NCBI RefSeq assembly: GCF_004005375.1
Contig: NZ_RZUF01000014.1
Span: 1 to 64,000, forward strand
DNA length: 64,000 bases
DNA from: Rheinheimera sediminis
Lineage (GTDB): Bacteria; Pseudomonadota; Gammaproteobacteria; Enterobacterales; Alteromonadaceae
Reading direction: 5' to 3'
This document shows, piece after piece, positions 25,567 through 34,558 of this stretch (position 1 is the stretch's first letter; each line of letters opens with the position of its first letter). Below the pieces are notes generated by a model. The model made no database searches. It had not been told where the DNA came from and worked only from the letters and a program-made list of their open reading frames with translations. The translations under genes and the position numbers were made by a program.

Positions 25567-25677
25567 TTAGCTGGCTGAAACCAAATGTTTGGTCAAGGCG
25601 GCTTTTTGTTCATAGTCTAAGGTGGACTCGCCAAAGGCAGTCTGCCAAAGGTTATCGGAAAATAGCCAGCCATTCAT
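25567..25677 (-). pseudogene. Short 36-codon remnant of unknown origin
   Basis: This is an open frame from ATG 25677 to TAA 25567 with protein-like content (FSDNLWQTAFGES, then DYEQKAALTKHL). It has no ribosome site and lies just downstream of the broken thioesterase start on the same strand. It could be the decayed 3' part of that gene or an unrelated fragment. Confidence 0.25.
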
Positions 25678-25752
25678 AGTTTATGGCGCAATGCCGCTTC
25701 GCGTCGATTGACCCCCTACTTTGCTACTCAATCGCCGACTTTGGTCTCGAGG

Positions 25753-25875
25753 TCAGGTGTAAATAATTTGAAAAAGATCATGAGCCCCTTCAAACCACGC
25801 CGTTAGCACTGTATTGTTGATATGACCTGAGGCGTCCGTTTCATTGAAACGTGGCTGAATAATTTCTTTAAACAT
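25753..25875 (-). pseudogene. Truncated hotdog-fold acyl-CoA thioesterase (N-terminal 40 residues)
   Basis: From ATG 25875 the frame reads MFKEIIQPRFNETDASGHIN and continues NTVLTAWFEGAHDLF before a TGA at 25753. RFxETDASGHINNxV..AWFE is the conserved start of the 4-hydroxybenzoyl-CoA thioesterase (YbgC-like) family, whose members are 130-150 residues long. The remaining two thirds are missing. The sequence after the break (25680-25752) is non-coding and contains a GGTCAGG piece related to the palindrome family. The broken gene is divergent from the 2OG oxygenase gene, whose start is 19 bp away. Confidence 0.7.
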
Positions 25876-25893
25876 AACAATAACCTAGAAACT

Positions 25894-26601
25894 ATGAATG
25901 ATTTTATCGAAGTATATGATGATGTATTGCCGCGTGCTTTTTGTCAGCAACTGATCCAGCTTTTTGAACAAAGTCCTTATACCACAGCGGGTCGCACAGG
26001 CGGTGGTGTCGATCCAAGCAAAAAATTAAGCACAGACTTGTATTTAAATCAGTATCCGGACTATCACCCAGCCTTGGCTGAGATTATCCGCTACACCACT
26101 GATTACGTAGCCGATTATTTTCGCAAATACCATTTTGCTTTAATTGGTCCTGTTAGTATGACGGTTCCCCATCCAGCTGAGCACCGTATGGTGACCATCA
26201 CTGCGGAAAACTACCCGGAGCTGGGCGCCCCTCAGGCCGATAATTTTATGCGTACTTTGTATCGGCTGGGTCCTATTCAAATGCAAAAGTACCAGCAGGG
26301 TAAAGGAAACTACGGCTACTGGCACTCAGAGGTCTATCCGCAGTTACCGCACAATGAGCCACTGCATCGCACTTTGTTATTTATGTTTTACTTAAACGAT
26401 GTAGCGGAGGGCGGCCAGACGGAGTTTTATTATCAAAATAAAGCCATTCAGCCCAAAGCCGGGAGTATGGTGATAGCACCGGCTTATTTTACTCACACTC
26501 ATAGAGGTTGTGTGCCAGTGTCTGACGATAAGTACATTTTGACTAGTTGGGTGTTATTTAATAGGGCTGAGCAGCTCTACGGTCAGGCACCGGAAAGCTG
26601 A
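25894..26601 (+). CDS. 2OG-Fe(II) oxygenase (prolyl-4-hydroxylase-like)
   Basis: 235 residues. The double-stranded beta-helix core shows the proximal histidine in YGYWHSEVYPQ, the GGQTEFYYQN turn, KAGSMVIAPAYFTHTHRG with the distal histidine, and a following KYILTSWVLF strand. In this family iron is held by H-x-D/E...H. Here the pair would be WHSE and HTHRG, with a lysine or arginine binding 2-oxoglutarate. The substrate cannot be told. It stands alone between the thioesterase remnant and a MITE. No signal peptide is visible. Confidence 0.82.
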   Translation: MNDFIEVYDDVLPRAFCQQLIQLFEQSPYTTAGRTGGGVDPSKKLSTDLYLNQYPDYHPALAEIIRYTTDYVADYFRKYHFALIGPVSMTVPHPAEHRMVTITAENYPELGAPQADNFMRTLYRLGPIQMQKYQQGKGNYGYWHSEVYPQLPHNEPLHRTLLFMFYLNDVAEGGQTEFYYQNKAIQPKAGSMVIAPAYFTHTHRGCVPVSDDKYILTSWVLFNRAEQLYGQAPES

Positions 26602-26612
26602 ACAGGTTAAAT

Positions 26613-26841
26613 AACCTGAGCTCGGGATAAGCGGTGCCACTGAATAGACATCTTTTCGCGCCTCTCTGCGTTGCTCCGTCTAGCCATAGCTTGCTATGGC
26701 GTACGACAAAGCGCCTTGAGATCCACAAAAATCTGTGCATTCAGTCAGCAAAGACTTTGGTTGCTTAACGTAACAATGTTATTTCGTTGATTTAATTCAT
26801 TAAATCAAAAAAGTCGACACTCATTATCCCGAGTTCAGGTT
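26613..26841. mobile_element. MITE-like element, 229 bp, AAAT target duplication
   Basis: The 18-bp terminal inverted repeats AACCTGAGCTCGGGATAA (26613-26630) and the reverse complement of 26824-26841 differ at one position. AAAT flanks both sides (26609-26612 and 26842-26845). The inside holds no gene but includes a small palindrome, GCCATAGC-TT-GCTATGGC. It lies between the convergent oxygenase and ElaA genes. Confidence 0.75.
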
Positions 26842-26862
26842 AAATAGATCTTGTATTCGCCA

Positions 26863-27348
26863 TCAGGTCACTGGATGGCTGCTGAACTGAGGGGGAGTGG
26901 CAGGTCTGGCCATTTCCAGATGCGGAATATCATCTTCCAGATAAGGTTCGCTGCAAGCGATAAAGCCAAAAGACTCGTAAAAACGTTGCAGATAACACTG
27001 AGCGGATATACGGATCTCCAAATCAGGCCAGCAGCTGCTGGTGACATCCAGTGCCTTATCCATTAACCCCCGGCCCAGAGCCAGACGACGGGCGGTTTGG
27101 GATACGCAAATCCGACCTAAAGCCGGACTATGTTCATAGCTGACGCCTGGGGCAAGCACCCGGGCATAAGCCAGAATCTTGTCGCCTTTTTTCAGCAGAA
27201 TATGTCGGGTTTGTGGGTGTAAATCTTTGTTATCCAGTTCTGGATAAGGGCAGTTTTGTTCTACGACAAACACATCTACCCTTAATTGCAGCATGGCGTA
27301 TACCGTATACGAATCCAACTGACTAAAGCTTGCAACTTGCCATTCCAT
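26863..27348 (-). CDS. elaA: GNAT acetyltransferase, ElaA family
   Basis: 161 residues. The ElaA pattern is clear: LYAML-type start (TVYAMLQLRVDVFVVEQNCPYPELD), RHILLKKGDKILAYARVL, then the acetyl-CoA loop GRICVSQTARRLALGRGLM, and the C-terminal YESFGFIACSEPYLEDDIPHLEM. The family is cytoplasmic and its natural substrate is not settled. The gene is monocistronic, divergent from mshH, with about 170 bp between the starts. Confidence 0.9.
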   Translation of the reverse strand: MEWQVASFSQLDSYTVYAMLQLRVDVFVVEQNCPYPELDNKDLHPQTRHILLKKGDKILAYARVLAPGVSYEHSPALGRICVSQTARRLALGRGLMDKALDVTSSCWPDLEIRISAQCYLQRFYESFGFIACSEPYLEDDIPHLEMARPATPPQFSSHPVT

Positions 27349-27521
27349 CTGTCCGTCCTGTTGTTTTTTTATCGTGATTCTGACTTTACTATATCAAAGT
27401 CACTGTTTTTTGTCCGATCCTGTACCTGGTGGACAAATACAAGCACAGCAAAAAAATCTGCATAGAGGTCAAACTTGACTCACACTTATCAGATTCATCT
27501 GATCAAGCAAAAGGAGTTGTA

Positions 27522-29330
27522 ATGAGGTTAAGCCAAATAGTGCAAAAGAAGCGGCATTGGCAGCAGTTGCTCAGTGTTTTGGTACTGCTGCTGGTTAATA
27601 TCAGCTTTTTTACTATTGGTCAGTTGCAATTGCAGCAGCGCCAGCAGCAGTTGCAACAATGGCTTTCGCTGCAGCCTCTGGCTGAGCAGTCCTGGCTGGT
27701 GAGCGAACAAAACCAATTGCAGCTTTTATCCAGTCCACCTGAAACTGCGGCGGAGTTTGTAACTCTGGATGGTTCAAATCCTGCTCTGCACCTTTCATCT
27801 GACTTAGTGAACACTTGGAGTGTTCTGGATTACCTGTTGCTGAATCTGCCCTTTCTGATTTGGTTGTGCTGGTTGTGGTGGATCAGGCCTTATCAACAGC
27901 AATTCAGCCAAGAGTTACAGCAATTGGAGCAGCAAACTCTGCAACTCATGACTCATTTGGATTTACCTTTTCATCAGGACACCAACCCTGCCACTCAATT
28001 ACAACGCGTTGTACTGAAACTGCAAAACTGGCAAAAACGTGATAGCGAGATTCGCCAATTGGTGCGTGTTCAGGGCTTAGTGGATCACGAGTTGGCTATA
28101 GGTAACAGAGTGTTTTTTGAAAGCCGGTTAAATCATTATTTAACTGAAAGTGGCGAGGCTGAGCGTGGCGCTGTGTTTTTAATTCAGCTGTCGCACCCTG
28201 AAACCAACTTGTCCAATCTGGTCAAATTGCAGCGCTTAAAAGGTTGTGTTGAATTGATTACCGAGCTGGCCGCGGTTTGGCCAGAGGCAGTAATGGCCAG
28301 GTTGGCTGATAACGATCTGGCGCTGCTGCTGCCGGGGTTAACCGGAAAAGAAGCAGAACAATTTGGTGATCGGATGGCACAGGTGCTGAGTCAAGCCAAT
28401 TTCTTTGCGGAATGTCAGGATTTTGATCTGATCCACATAGGTTTCGTGTTGTATCAACAGGGTCAAAGTTCTTACCAATTAATGGCTGAAGCAGATATGG
28501 CATTAAAAACTGCTCAGCTACAAGGGCCTAATGCTGCTTTTGGTTTCAATGATCCTCAAAAGCCAAAGATTAAAGGCTCAGTCTGGTGGCGAACTGAGTT
28601 GCACAATGCGTTAAAACAAAACAGGTTCTTGTTGGGTTTTCAGCCCGTATTCTCCTGGCAGGACGATGATGTGTTGCAGCATGAGGTGCTGGTACGACTG
28701 GCCAGTAGTGATGGCGACAAACTTGCTGCTGCACTGTTTTTGCCTATGGCAGCCAACTGTGGTCTGGTCAGCGCCATAGACCAGTATGTGCTATTGAAGG
28801 TCGCTAAACTGGGTGAAACAGAAGCGCTCGAGCATTGTCGTTGTAGTGTGAATTTAAGTACTCAGTCTGTATTGGATGAGGCATGGTGGCATTGGCTGCA
28901 GCAGCAAGTGAACAATGGCAGTATAGTAGCGGCAGATCTGGCGCTGGAATTTCATGAGCATCACTTGATGAAACACTACAAAAGCTTGAAACCTAAACTG
29001 CTGCAATTGCAGCAGTGGGGCTTTGAATTAATAGTGGATCATGTAGGGCTAAGTCTTGACGCTACCCCTTATACCGATGAATTGCCAATACGAATGTTGA
29101 AAATTCATCCAGCTGTAGTGAGGGGTATTGACCATCAATTGGAGCAGCAACTATTTATCCGTGGCTTATTGGCATCTTGTGTCGGCAAAGATATAAAAGT
29201 GATAGCGACAGGGGTGGAACAGGAGCAGGAATGGCAATGCCTGAAAAAGCTGGGTGTAGTAGGTGCACAGGGGTATTACTTCAGTCAGCCGCTGGCACGG
29301 CTGATTGCCCAGAACCAATTGTCAAAATAA
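27522..29330 (+). CDS. mshH: MshH/CsrD-like degenerate GGDEF-EAL protein
   Basis: 602 residues from the ATG at 27522, which has AAGGAG 6 bp upstream; an in-frame GTG at 27429 would add 31 residues with no ribosome site. Two membrane segments (about 16-33 and 105-120) bracket a periplasmic region. A coiled coil, a degenerate GGDEF-like domain (RLADNDLALLLPG, no GGDEF motif) and a degenerate EAL domain (HEVLVRLAS in place of EAL..R) ending in GAQGYYFSQPL follow. CsrD/MshH proteins do not make or cut c-di-GMP; in E. coli CsrD promotes RNase E decay of CsrB/C. It heads the MSHA locus as in Vibrio. Confidence 0.88.
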   Translation: MRLSQIVQKKRHWQQLLSVLVLLLVNISFFTIGQLQLQQRQQQLQQWLSLQPLAEQSWLVSEQNQLQLLSSPPETAAEFVTLDGSNPALHLSSDLVNTWSVLDYLLLNLPFLIWLCWLWWIRPYQQQFSQELQQLEQQTLQLMTHLDLPFHQDTNPATQLQRVVLKLQNWQKRDSEIRQLVRVQGLVDHELAIGNRVFFESRLNHYLTESGEAERGAVFLIQLSHPETNLSNLVKLQRLKGCVELITELAAVWPEAVMARLADNDLALLLPGLTGKEAEQFGDRMAQVLSQANFFAECQDFDLIHIGFVLYQQGQSSYQLMAEADMALKTAQLQGPNAAFGFNDPQKPKIKGSVWWRTELHNALKQNRFLLGFQPVFSWQDDDVLQHEVLVRLASSDGDKLAAALFLPMAANCGLVSAIDQYVLLKVAKLGETEALEHCRCSVNLSTQSVLDEAWWHWLQQQVNNGSIVAADLALEFHEHHLMKHYKSLKPKLLQLQQWGFELIVDHVGLSLDATPYTDELPIRMLKIHPAVVRGIDHQLEQQLFIRGLLASCVGKDIKVIATGVEQEQEWQCLKKLGVVGAQGYYFSQPLARLIAQNQLSK

Positions 29331-29348
29331 GCCGGTCACTATGATGTT

Positions 29349-30266
29349 CTACTGCACTGAATCAAGCGGAGCTATCAGGCCTCTGTAAGCCAACCCCTTC
29401 AGACCTTGTAATCCGCCTGTGTGAAAAAAGCTCAGGCGGCTCCCCTTTGCGATCTGCCCACTTTTAATCAACTCAAACACAGAATACAAAGCTTTGCCGG
29501 TATAAATGGGGTCAAGCTGCACATTCTGCTCGGTAAAAGACAGGCAAAATTGCCACAACTTCTGATCAAAATGACCATAACGAGGTTGGTGCAGGGCCTG
29601 AATCAGCTGCCACAAGGGCCACTGAGTCTCGGCAGGCAAAAAAGCCTTAATTTTTTCCGGCAAAGTCTGATCCTGAACTACAGCTATACCTAAAACCGCT
29701 GTGTTGTCGGAACCACGAATTAAACCCGCTATAGTACCACCGCTGCCGACAGCGCAAATAAGCAAAGATGCGGGGCCTGCAGGTGTGGTGCAGATTTGCA
29801 GCTCGCTGACTCCCCTCACAGCCGCCTCACAAGTGCCTCCCTCCGGGATATGCAGGTACCCAGGGTATTGCTCCTTTAATTGCTGTACAACCTCTTCAGT
29901 GTGGCGTTTGCGGTACATCTCTCTGCTTACCCGCACCAACTGCATGCCATAAGATTGGCAAAGCGCTAAAGTAGGGTTATTTAAATCAACCTCTTCACCC
30001 CGGACTATACCTAGACTCTGCAGCTTATTTTCTGCCGCTGCCGCTGCTGTTGCGACCAAATGATTGGAAAATGCGCCACCAAAGGTGAATAGGCCTTGAT
30101 ATTTTTGTTGCAGCGCTAGTTCCAACTGGTATTTTAGTTTCAATATTTTGTTTCCGGAGATATCCGGATTGGTTTCCTGAGCATAACGCAACCAGAGCTC
30201 GATCTGATGCTCACTCAGGAGTGGGTGGTCAAGTTTTTGCCACTGTACATAAGAAGTTGGTGTCAT
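29349..30266 (-). CDS. PLP-dependent D-cysteine desulfhydrase / ACC deaminase family protein
   Basis: 305 residues, fold-type II PLP enzyme. The Schiff-base lysine is in SGNKILKLKYQL (about residues 37-48). FTFGGAFSNHLVATAAAA and the phosphate-binding CAVGSGGTIAGLIRG follow, and FFHTGGLQGLKGL closes the site. Related enzymes break down D-cysteine or 1-aminocyclopropane-1-carboxylate. This cannot be separated by eye, though D-cysteine desulfhydrase-type activity is more usual in this group. The gene lies on the opposite strand between mshH and mshI, so it interrupts the pilus locus. Confidence 0.85.
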   Translation of the reverse strand: MTPTSYVQWQKLDHPLLSEHQIELWLRYAQETNPDISGNKILKLKYQLELALQQKYQGLFTFGGAFSNHLVATAAAAAENKLQSLGIVRGEEVDLNNPTLALCQSYGMQLVRVSREMYRKRHTEEVVQQLKEQYPGYLHIPEGGTCEAAVRGVSELQICTTPAGPASLLICAVGSGGTIAGLIRGSDNTAVLGIAVVQDQTLPEKIKAFLPAETQWPLWQLIQALHQPRYGHFDQKLWQFCLSFTEQNVQLDPIYTGKALYSVFELIKSGQIAKGSRLSFFHTGGLQGLKGLAYRGLIAPLDSVQ

Positions 30267-30308
30267 AATTCGTTGTCACTGCAGCATGAATTTTTATCAC
30301 TTTTATCG

Positions 30309-30337
30309 TTCTTGTGATAGTTTACCGTCACTATAAT
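30309..30337 (+). promoter_or_regulatory. Candidate sigma-70 promoter of the mshI operon
   Basis: A perfect -10 TATAAT at 30332-30337 is preceded at 17 bp by TTCTTG (30309-30314), a weak -35. The predicted start is near 30344 and the mshI ATG is at 30369. An inverted TATCAC...GTGATA pair (about 30295-30319) overlaps the -35 and could be an operator. Confidence 0.5.
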
Positions 30338-30368
30338 AAAGAAAGCACAGTAGGTCGTATTTACAGTT

Positions 30369-31331
30369 ATGTTAACAAAGCTATTGGCGCTATTAAAACT
30401 CACTGGGAAATCAAGCAATACCTTTGCTGGCATCCATCTGTCTGCCAATAGTCTAAAGGTTGTTGTGGTGAGTCAGCAATCCGCAACTGAGCACAGTGTA
30501 GAACAAGTACTGCTGGAACAGTTTGGCTCCGCAGCTCAATTGTCTAACGCTTTTAAAGCTGTAGCCGCGAAATTACCGACAGATTGTCAATGTACTTTAG
30601 TGATACCTCCTGAGCGATACATGGTGGTACAAATTGATAAACCCGCGGTGCCTGATGAAGAGATTTCATTGGCTTTACCCTGGACAATCAAAGATTTGGT
30701 CACTTTGCCTGATGATGACATGGTACTGGACTATCTGGACTTACCGCTGCAAAACCAGTTGCAGGGCATCAAAGTCAATGTAGTTGTCAGCTCAAAAAGC
30801 TGGCTGGCCGATCTGGTCGCTTTGTTTGTGGCAAATAAATTACAATTGGTGAGTATTCAACCTGAAGAATGGTTAGCCAGAAACTTGTTGCCGGCTAAAG
30901 AGCAGGCACAAATGCTGGTGTCTCATCAACCGGGTCAGGATTTGACTGTGCAAATTCTGCAGCAGGGAAATTTATGCTTTTCCCGTCGTCTTCGTGGATT
31001 TAATCGGCTCGACCAATTTAGTCTGGAAGAATTACAACTGGGCCCGTTTGATAACTTGCTGCTCGAACTACAGCGTTCTATTGATTACTTCGAGGGCCAA
31101 CTGAAACAAGCACCGGTCAAGGAAATTGCCTTGTTGTTCGCGCGTTCAGATCAGGACGACGTGGTGCAGTTGTTCGTGCAAAATGGGTTCTCGCAGGTAT
31201 TTAGATTGTCAGCCAAACAGGCTGGAGTGGAGATGACTGCCGAGCAGTTTAGTCTTTATTGGGTGGCTCTTGCTGCTGCTATTGAGCCTTTGTGCGCTCG
31301 ACGGGAGGTCAACCTTGAAGCTGCGGGTTAA
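30369..31331 (+). CDS. mshI: MSHA biogenesis protein MshI (PilM-like)
   Basis: 320 residues. It is an actin-fold PilM/GspL-cytoplasmic type protein: AGIHLSANSLKVVVVS near residue 20 is the phosphate-1-like strand. VIPPERYMVVQIDKPAVPDEEI..ALPWTIKDLV follows, with a C-terminal region (LQRSIDYFEGQL) typical of MshI. It should bind the N-terminus of the PilN-like MshI2 at the inner membrane to build the pilus assembly platform. It overlaps the next gene by 17 bp. Confidence 0.85.
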   Translation: MLTKLLALLKLTGKSSNTFAGIHLSANSLKVVVVSQQSATEHSVEQVLLEQFGSAAQLSNAFKAVAAKLPTDCQCTLVIPPERYMVVQIDKPAVPDEEISLALPWTIKDLVTLPDDDMVLDYLDLPLQNQLQGIKVNVVVSSKSWLADLVALFVANKLQLVSIQPEEWLARNLLPAKEQAQMLVSHQPGQDLTVQILQQGNLCFSRRLRGFNRLDQFSLEELQLGPFDNLLLELQRSIDYFEGQLKQAPVKEIALLFARSDQDDVVQLFVQNGFSQVFRLSAKQAGVEMTAEQFSLYWVALAAAIEPLCARREVNLEAAG

Positions 31332-31920
31332 CCTTTATGTACCGGCTTTACAGCCAGTCAAAGAGAAAATCAGTTTAAAGTTGCTGGTCGGCAGCACGCT
31401 TGGACTTTGTGCTGTTTTGTCAGCTGCGGGCTTTATCATAGGTATGCAAAATGATGAAAAAAAAGCTGAGCTCGCATTAGTGCAGCAGCAATTGAAAACC
31501 CAGGAACAACAGATCAGCCAGTTGCAGCAAAAGTTAGCGGCGCGCGAACCTACGCCCTCTATAGTGAAGCAGCACACAGAGCTGAGTCAGACCATAGCGC
31601 AAAAGCAAAAGCTACTGCGTTTTGTTCAAGGCGAACAGGTGAAAACTTCAGTGAAGTACTCGCCGGTATTTCATTACCTTGCCCAGATAGACCCTCAGGG
31701 ATTTTGGCTGGACAGTTTTAGTCTGGATGCAAGCTCCAGTCAGTTTAGTGGTTATGTCACAGAAGCGTCGTTGTTACCACAATGGCTCACCCGGTTAAGC
31801 AACTCTGAATTTTTCAAAGGCCAGACTTTTTCTCATTTTGAAATGAAACAGCAAGAAAATACTGAGGCGCTGACTTTTAAAGTGACATCTTCCGCTGCTA
31901 TCGGGGAGACGCCACCATGA
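31315..31920 (+). CDS. mshI2: PilN-like MSHA assembly protein (MshI2)
   Basis: 201 residues. I chose the TTG at 31315 because GGGAGG lies 6 bp upstream and the protein then begins with the PilN-like (M)KLRVNLYVPALQP motif. One membrane segment follows (about 27-47), then a coiled coil of Q/E-rich heptads (about 50-100) and a ferredoxin-like periplasmic domain. The N-terminal NLYVP motif binds PilM-type proteins. It overlaps mshI and, by 4 bp, mshJ. Confidence 0.78.
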   Translation: MKLRVNLYVPALQPVKEKISLKLLVGSTLGLCAVLSAAGFIIGMQNDEKKAELALVQQQLKTQEQQISQLQQKLAAREPTPSIVKQHTELSQTIAQKQKLLRFVQGEQVKTSVKYSPVFHYLAQIDPQGFWLDSFSLDASSSQFSGYVTEASLLPQWLTRLSNSEFFKGQTFSHFEMKQQENTEALTFKVTSSAAIGETPP

Positions 31921-32567
31921 GTGCATGGCAGCAATTGTCTGAACGCTTCAAAGCATTAAAAGAACGAGAGAAAATCGCTGCACTGAGCAGCGCTTTGTTG
32001 ATATCTTTGTGGCTTTTTATGCTACAGCTGTTAATGCCAGCATTTGAAGCGCTGAAAAAAACACAACAACAACTACAGAGTGCTACTGCGACAGTACAGC
32101 AGCAAAACACTATGTTGATGTCGTTGCAACAACAGCAAGGGATAGATGCAGATGCAAACTACAAGCAGGAAATTGAGCGTCTACAGCTTGAAGAACAAGG
32201 GTTACAGCAACAAATTGCTCAGCTCACCAGTTATTTTATTGGTTCTGAACGTATGGCGCTGGTGTTGCAAGATGTTTTAAAAAGTAGCAACAACGTAAAA
32301 TTAAAATCTCTCAGTATCAAGCCGCCTGTCCCCTTAACTTTTGCTGATCAGGGGTCAGACAGTAAAGCGGTTATTTATCAACACGCGACAGTTGTTGTTT
32401 TATCAGGTAATTATTTTGCGCTAACAGCTGTTTTAGAGCGACTGGACAAGTTGTCGTGGTCTTTGGGGTGGCAGAGTATTGATTATAAGGTGACTCAATA
32501 CCCTGATGCTGAGCTGACGTTGCAATTGCTGACTGTGAGTGACAATGAAAGTTATATTAAGTTGTAG
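31917..32567 (+). CDS. mshJ: MSHA biogenesis protein MshJ (PilO-like)
   Basis: 216 residues. A short cytoplasmic start (WQQLSERFKALKEREK), one membrane segment (about 23-42), a glutamine-rich coiled coil (45-105) and a periplasmic alpha/beta domain with KLKSLSIKPPVPL make a PilO/GspM-like protein. It partners MshI2 in the inner-membrane alignment complex. It starts in the ATGA overlap of the preceding gene and its end overlaps mshK by 23 bp. Confidence 0.82.
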   Translation: MSAWQQLSERFKALKEREKIAALSSALLISLWLFMLQLLMPAFEALKKTQQQLQSATATVQQQNTMLMSLQQQQGIDADANYKQEIERLQLEEQGLQQQIAQLTSYFIGSERMALVLQDVLKSSNNVKLKSLSIKPPVPLTFADQGSDSKAVIYQHATVVVLSGNYFALTAVLERLDKLSWSLGWQSIDYKVTQYPDAELTLQLLTVSDNESYIKL

Positions 32568-32877
32568 CCTTTTTTTCGTTCTGAGCTGTGCTGTGGTTGC
32601 AGCTTCAGATCCAACCAAACCTGATATGGCTGTGGTTATGGCTGTGAGTTCTGCTGGAGCTGATTCTGACATGGCTGCCAAAGCTGCAAAATTTAAACTG
32701 GGTCTGATCAAAAATGTACAAGGGCAGCATATGGCTTTGATTAATGGCCAGTCCGTTAAACAAGGCGACGACATTGAAGGTTACAGGGTGCTTAGTATTA
32801 ACCGACAACAGGTTGTGTTACAGCAGGCAAATGAACGCCTCACCTTAAGTTTGTTTAAAGCGATGAAAACTCAATGA
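32545..32877 (+). CDS. mshK: MSHA biogenesis protein MshK (PilP/GspC-like)
   Basis: 110 residues from the ATG at 32545. A signal peptide (about 1-21, VILSCSLFFVLSCAVVAA) precedes SDPTKPD. The C-terminal GspC/PilP-type homology region follows (KLGLIKNVQGQHMALINGQSVKQGDDIEGYRVL). It is expected in the periplasm, connecting the inner-membrane platform with the MshL secretin. The stop overlaps the mshL start (ATGA). Confidence 0.82.
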   Translation: MKVILSCSLFFVLSCAVVAASDPTKPDMAVVMAVSSAGADSDMAAKAAKFKLGLIKNVQGQHMALINGQSVKQGDDIEGYRVLSINRQQVVLQQANERLTLSLFKAMKTQ

Positions 32878-34556
32878 ATTATTTTAGGAAAAACTGTTTC
32901 ACATTAGCTTTTATCAGTCTGGCTTTAGCGGGTTGTCAGGGGGTACAGGAAACTAAGGTGCCCAAGGATGCACAGAAAGTACTGGCTGAACAACAAAAGC
33001 TGACCCAAGCGGCAGCCCTGGTTGTACCTGACAGCGTGACTGAGGATTTATTGGCGCTGACCAGCCCTATGCAGCAAGCCCGGCCTATGCAGCAACGTTT
33101 TAATGTCGCAGCCTCTAATGTCGATATTGCAGACTTTTTTACATCATTAGTGGCTGATACAGACTACAGTGTTGCTATTCATCCTGCTGTTTCGGGCCAG
33201 ATCACGCTGGATTTAAAGCAGGTAACACTGAATGAAACTTTTACTGTTATTGAACAGCTCTATGGCTACCATATTAAGCAGGTAGGCTCTATTTACAAAG
33301 TACTACCAGGTGGTCTTCGCACTGAAACCATAGCTGTGAATTATTTATTGATGCAGCGTTCCGGCAGCTCTTCCATTTCTGTGACTGCTGGGGGTATCTC
33401 TTCGTCACAAGGTGGTAATAACAGCAGAGGTAGTTCAGGCAACACTACCCAGAATAATAACCAGAATAACAACCAAACTAATCAGAATGGTAACCAGAAC
33501 AATCAGGGTGGGCAGGGCAATGGCAGCTCAGTGCAAAGCTCCAGTCAGACCGATTTTTGGAAAGATTTAAAAGAAGCTATTACTGGTGTGATGGGGGCAG
33601 GACCAGATCGCGCTGTGGTGATTAGTCCGCAAGCAGGTTTGGTCACAGTACGTGGTTTACCTGCTGAAATTGAAGCGGTAAAGGCATACCTTGGGCAAAC
33701 GGAAGAAAGTTTACAACGCCAGGTGATATTGGAAGTTAAAATCATTGAAGTCACGTTAAATGACGATTACCAGCAAGGTATTAACTGGAGTCAGATCGCC
33801 ACTACTATTGGCTCTACTGATATCAACTTTAGTAATAATACATTTAGCTTGGGTAATAACATTACCGCTCAGATAGGTGGTTTGGGCAGTATAGGTTTTG
33901 CAGGCGACGATTTTAGCGGTGTCATTAATTTGCTTGAAACTCAGGGCAATGCGCAAGTCTTGTCCAGCCCTCGTGTCACAGCTATTAATAATCAAAAGGC
34001 TGTGATCAAAGTGGGTTCAGACGAGTATTATGTGACTGGTGTCAGTAGTAGTTCAAATCTGAGCGACACCACAGGAACAGGCACAGGTATTACCAGGGAT
34101 GTTCCTATCCCTGAGCTGGAACCTTTTTTCTCTGGTATAGCGCTGGACGTAACGCCGCAGATTAATGTCGATGGTGATGTGATTTTACATGTACACCCTT
34201 CGGTTTCAGAGACCACTGAGTTGAGTAAGTCCATTAATCTGGGGGCGGGTAGTTCCTTTACTTTACCTTCTGCTCAAACCAATATCCGTGAATCCGATAC
34301 TATTATTAAAGCCCGTAATGGCGAAATTGTGGTGATTGGTGGTTTGATGCAATCCAGCATCAGTGACAATGAATCCAAAGTGCCAGTGCTGGGATCAGTG
34401 CCTTTATTCGGAAAACTCTTTACCAACATCAGTAAAGTAGAACGTAAAAAGGAACTGATTATTCTGATTAAACCTACGGTATCGTCCAGCAGTGCTATGC
34501 AGCAACAGATTAAACAGTCTGCGGATTTGATCGATCAATGGTATCCAAAGAACTGA
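32874..34556 (+). CDS. mshL: MSHA outer-membrane secretin MshL
   Basis: 560 residues. The lipoprotein signal has its lipobox cysteine at C21 (LALAGC). An N-domain follows (RFNVAASNVDIADFFTSLV, SGQITLDLKQVTLNETF). A low-complexity Asn/Gln/Gly/Ser linker occupies about residues 175-225. The secretin core has VILEVKIIEVTLNDDYQQGINW, VLSSPRVTAINNQKAVIKVG and the C-terminal VPVLGSVPLFGKLF. It forms the outer-membrane gate through which the MSHA pilus passes. The linker is unusual and is described separately. Confidence 0.93.
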   Translation: MNYFRKNCFTLAFISLALAGCQGVQETKVPKDAQKVLAEQQKLTQAAALVVPDSVTEDLLALTSPMQQARPMQQRFNVAASNVDIADFFTSLVADTDYSVAIHPAVSGQITLDLKQVTLNETFTVIEQLYGYHIKQVGSIYKVLPGGLRTETIAVNYLLMQRSGSSSISVTAGGISSSQGGNNSRGSSGNTTQNNNQNNNQTNQNGNQNNQGGQGNGSSVQSSSQTDFWKDLKEAITGVMGAGPDRAVVISPQAGLVTVRGLPAEIEAVKAYLGQTEESLQRQVILEVKIIEVTLNDDYQQGINWSQIATTIGSTDINFSNNTFSLGNNITAQIGGLGSIGFAGDDFSGVINLLETQGNAQVLSSPRVTAINNQKAVIKVGSDEYYVTGVSSSSNLSDTTGTGTGITRDVPIPELEPFFSGIALDVTPQINVDGDVILHVHPSVSETTELSKSINLGAGSSFTLPSAQTNIRESDTIIKARNGEIVVIGGLMQSSISDNESKVPVLGSVPLFGKLFTNISKVERKKELIILIKPTVSSSSAMQQQIKQSADLIDQWYPKN

Positions 34557-34558
34557 CT

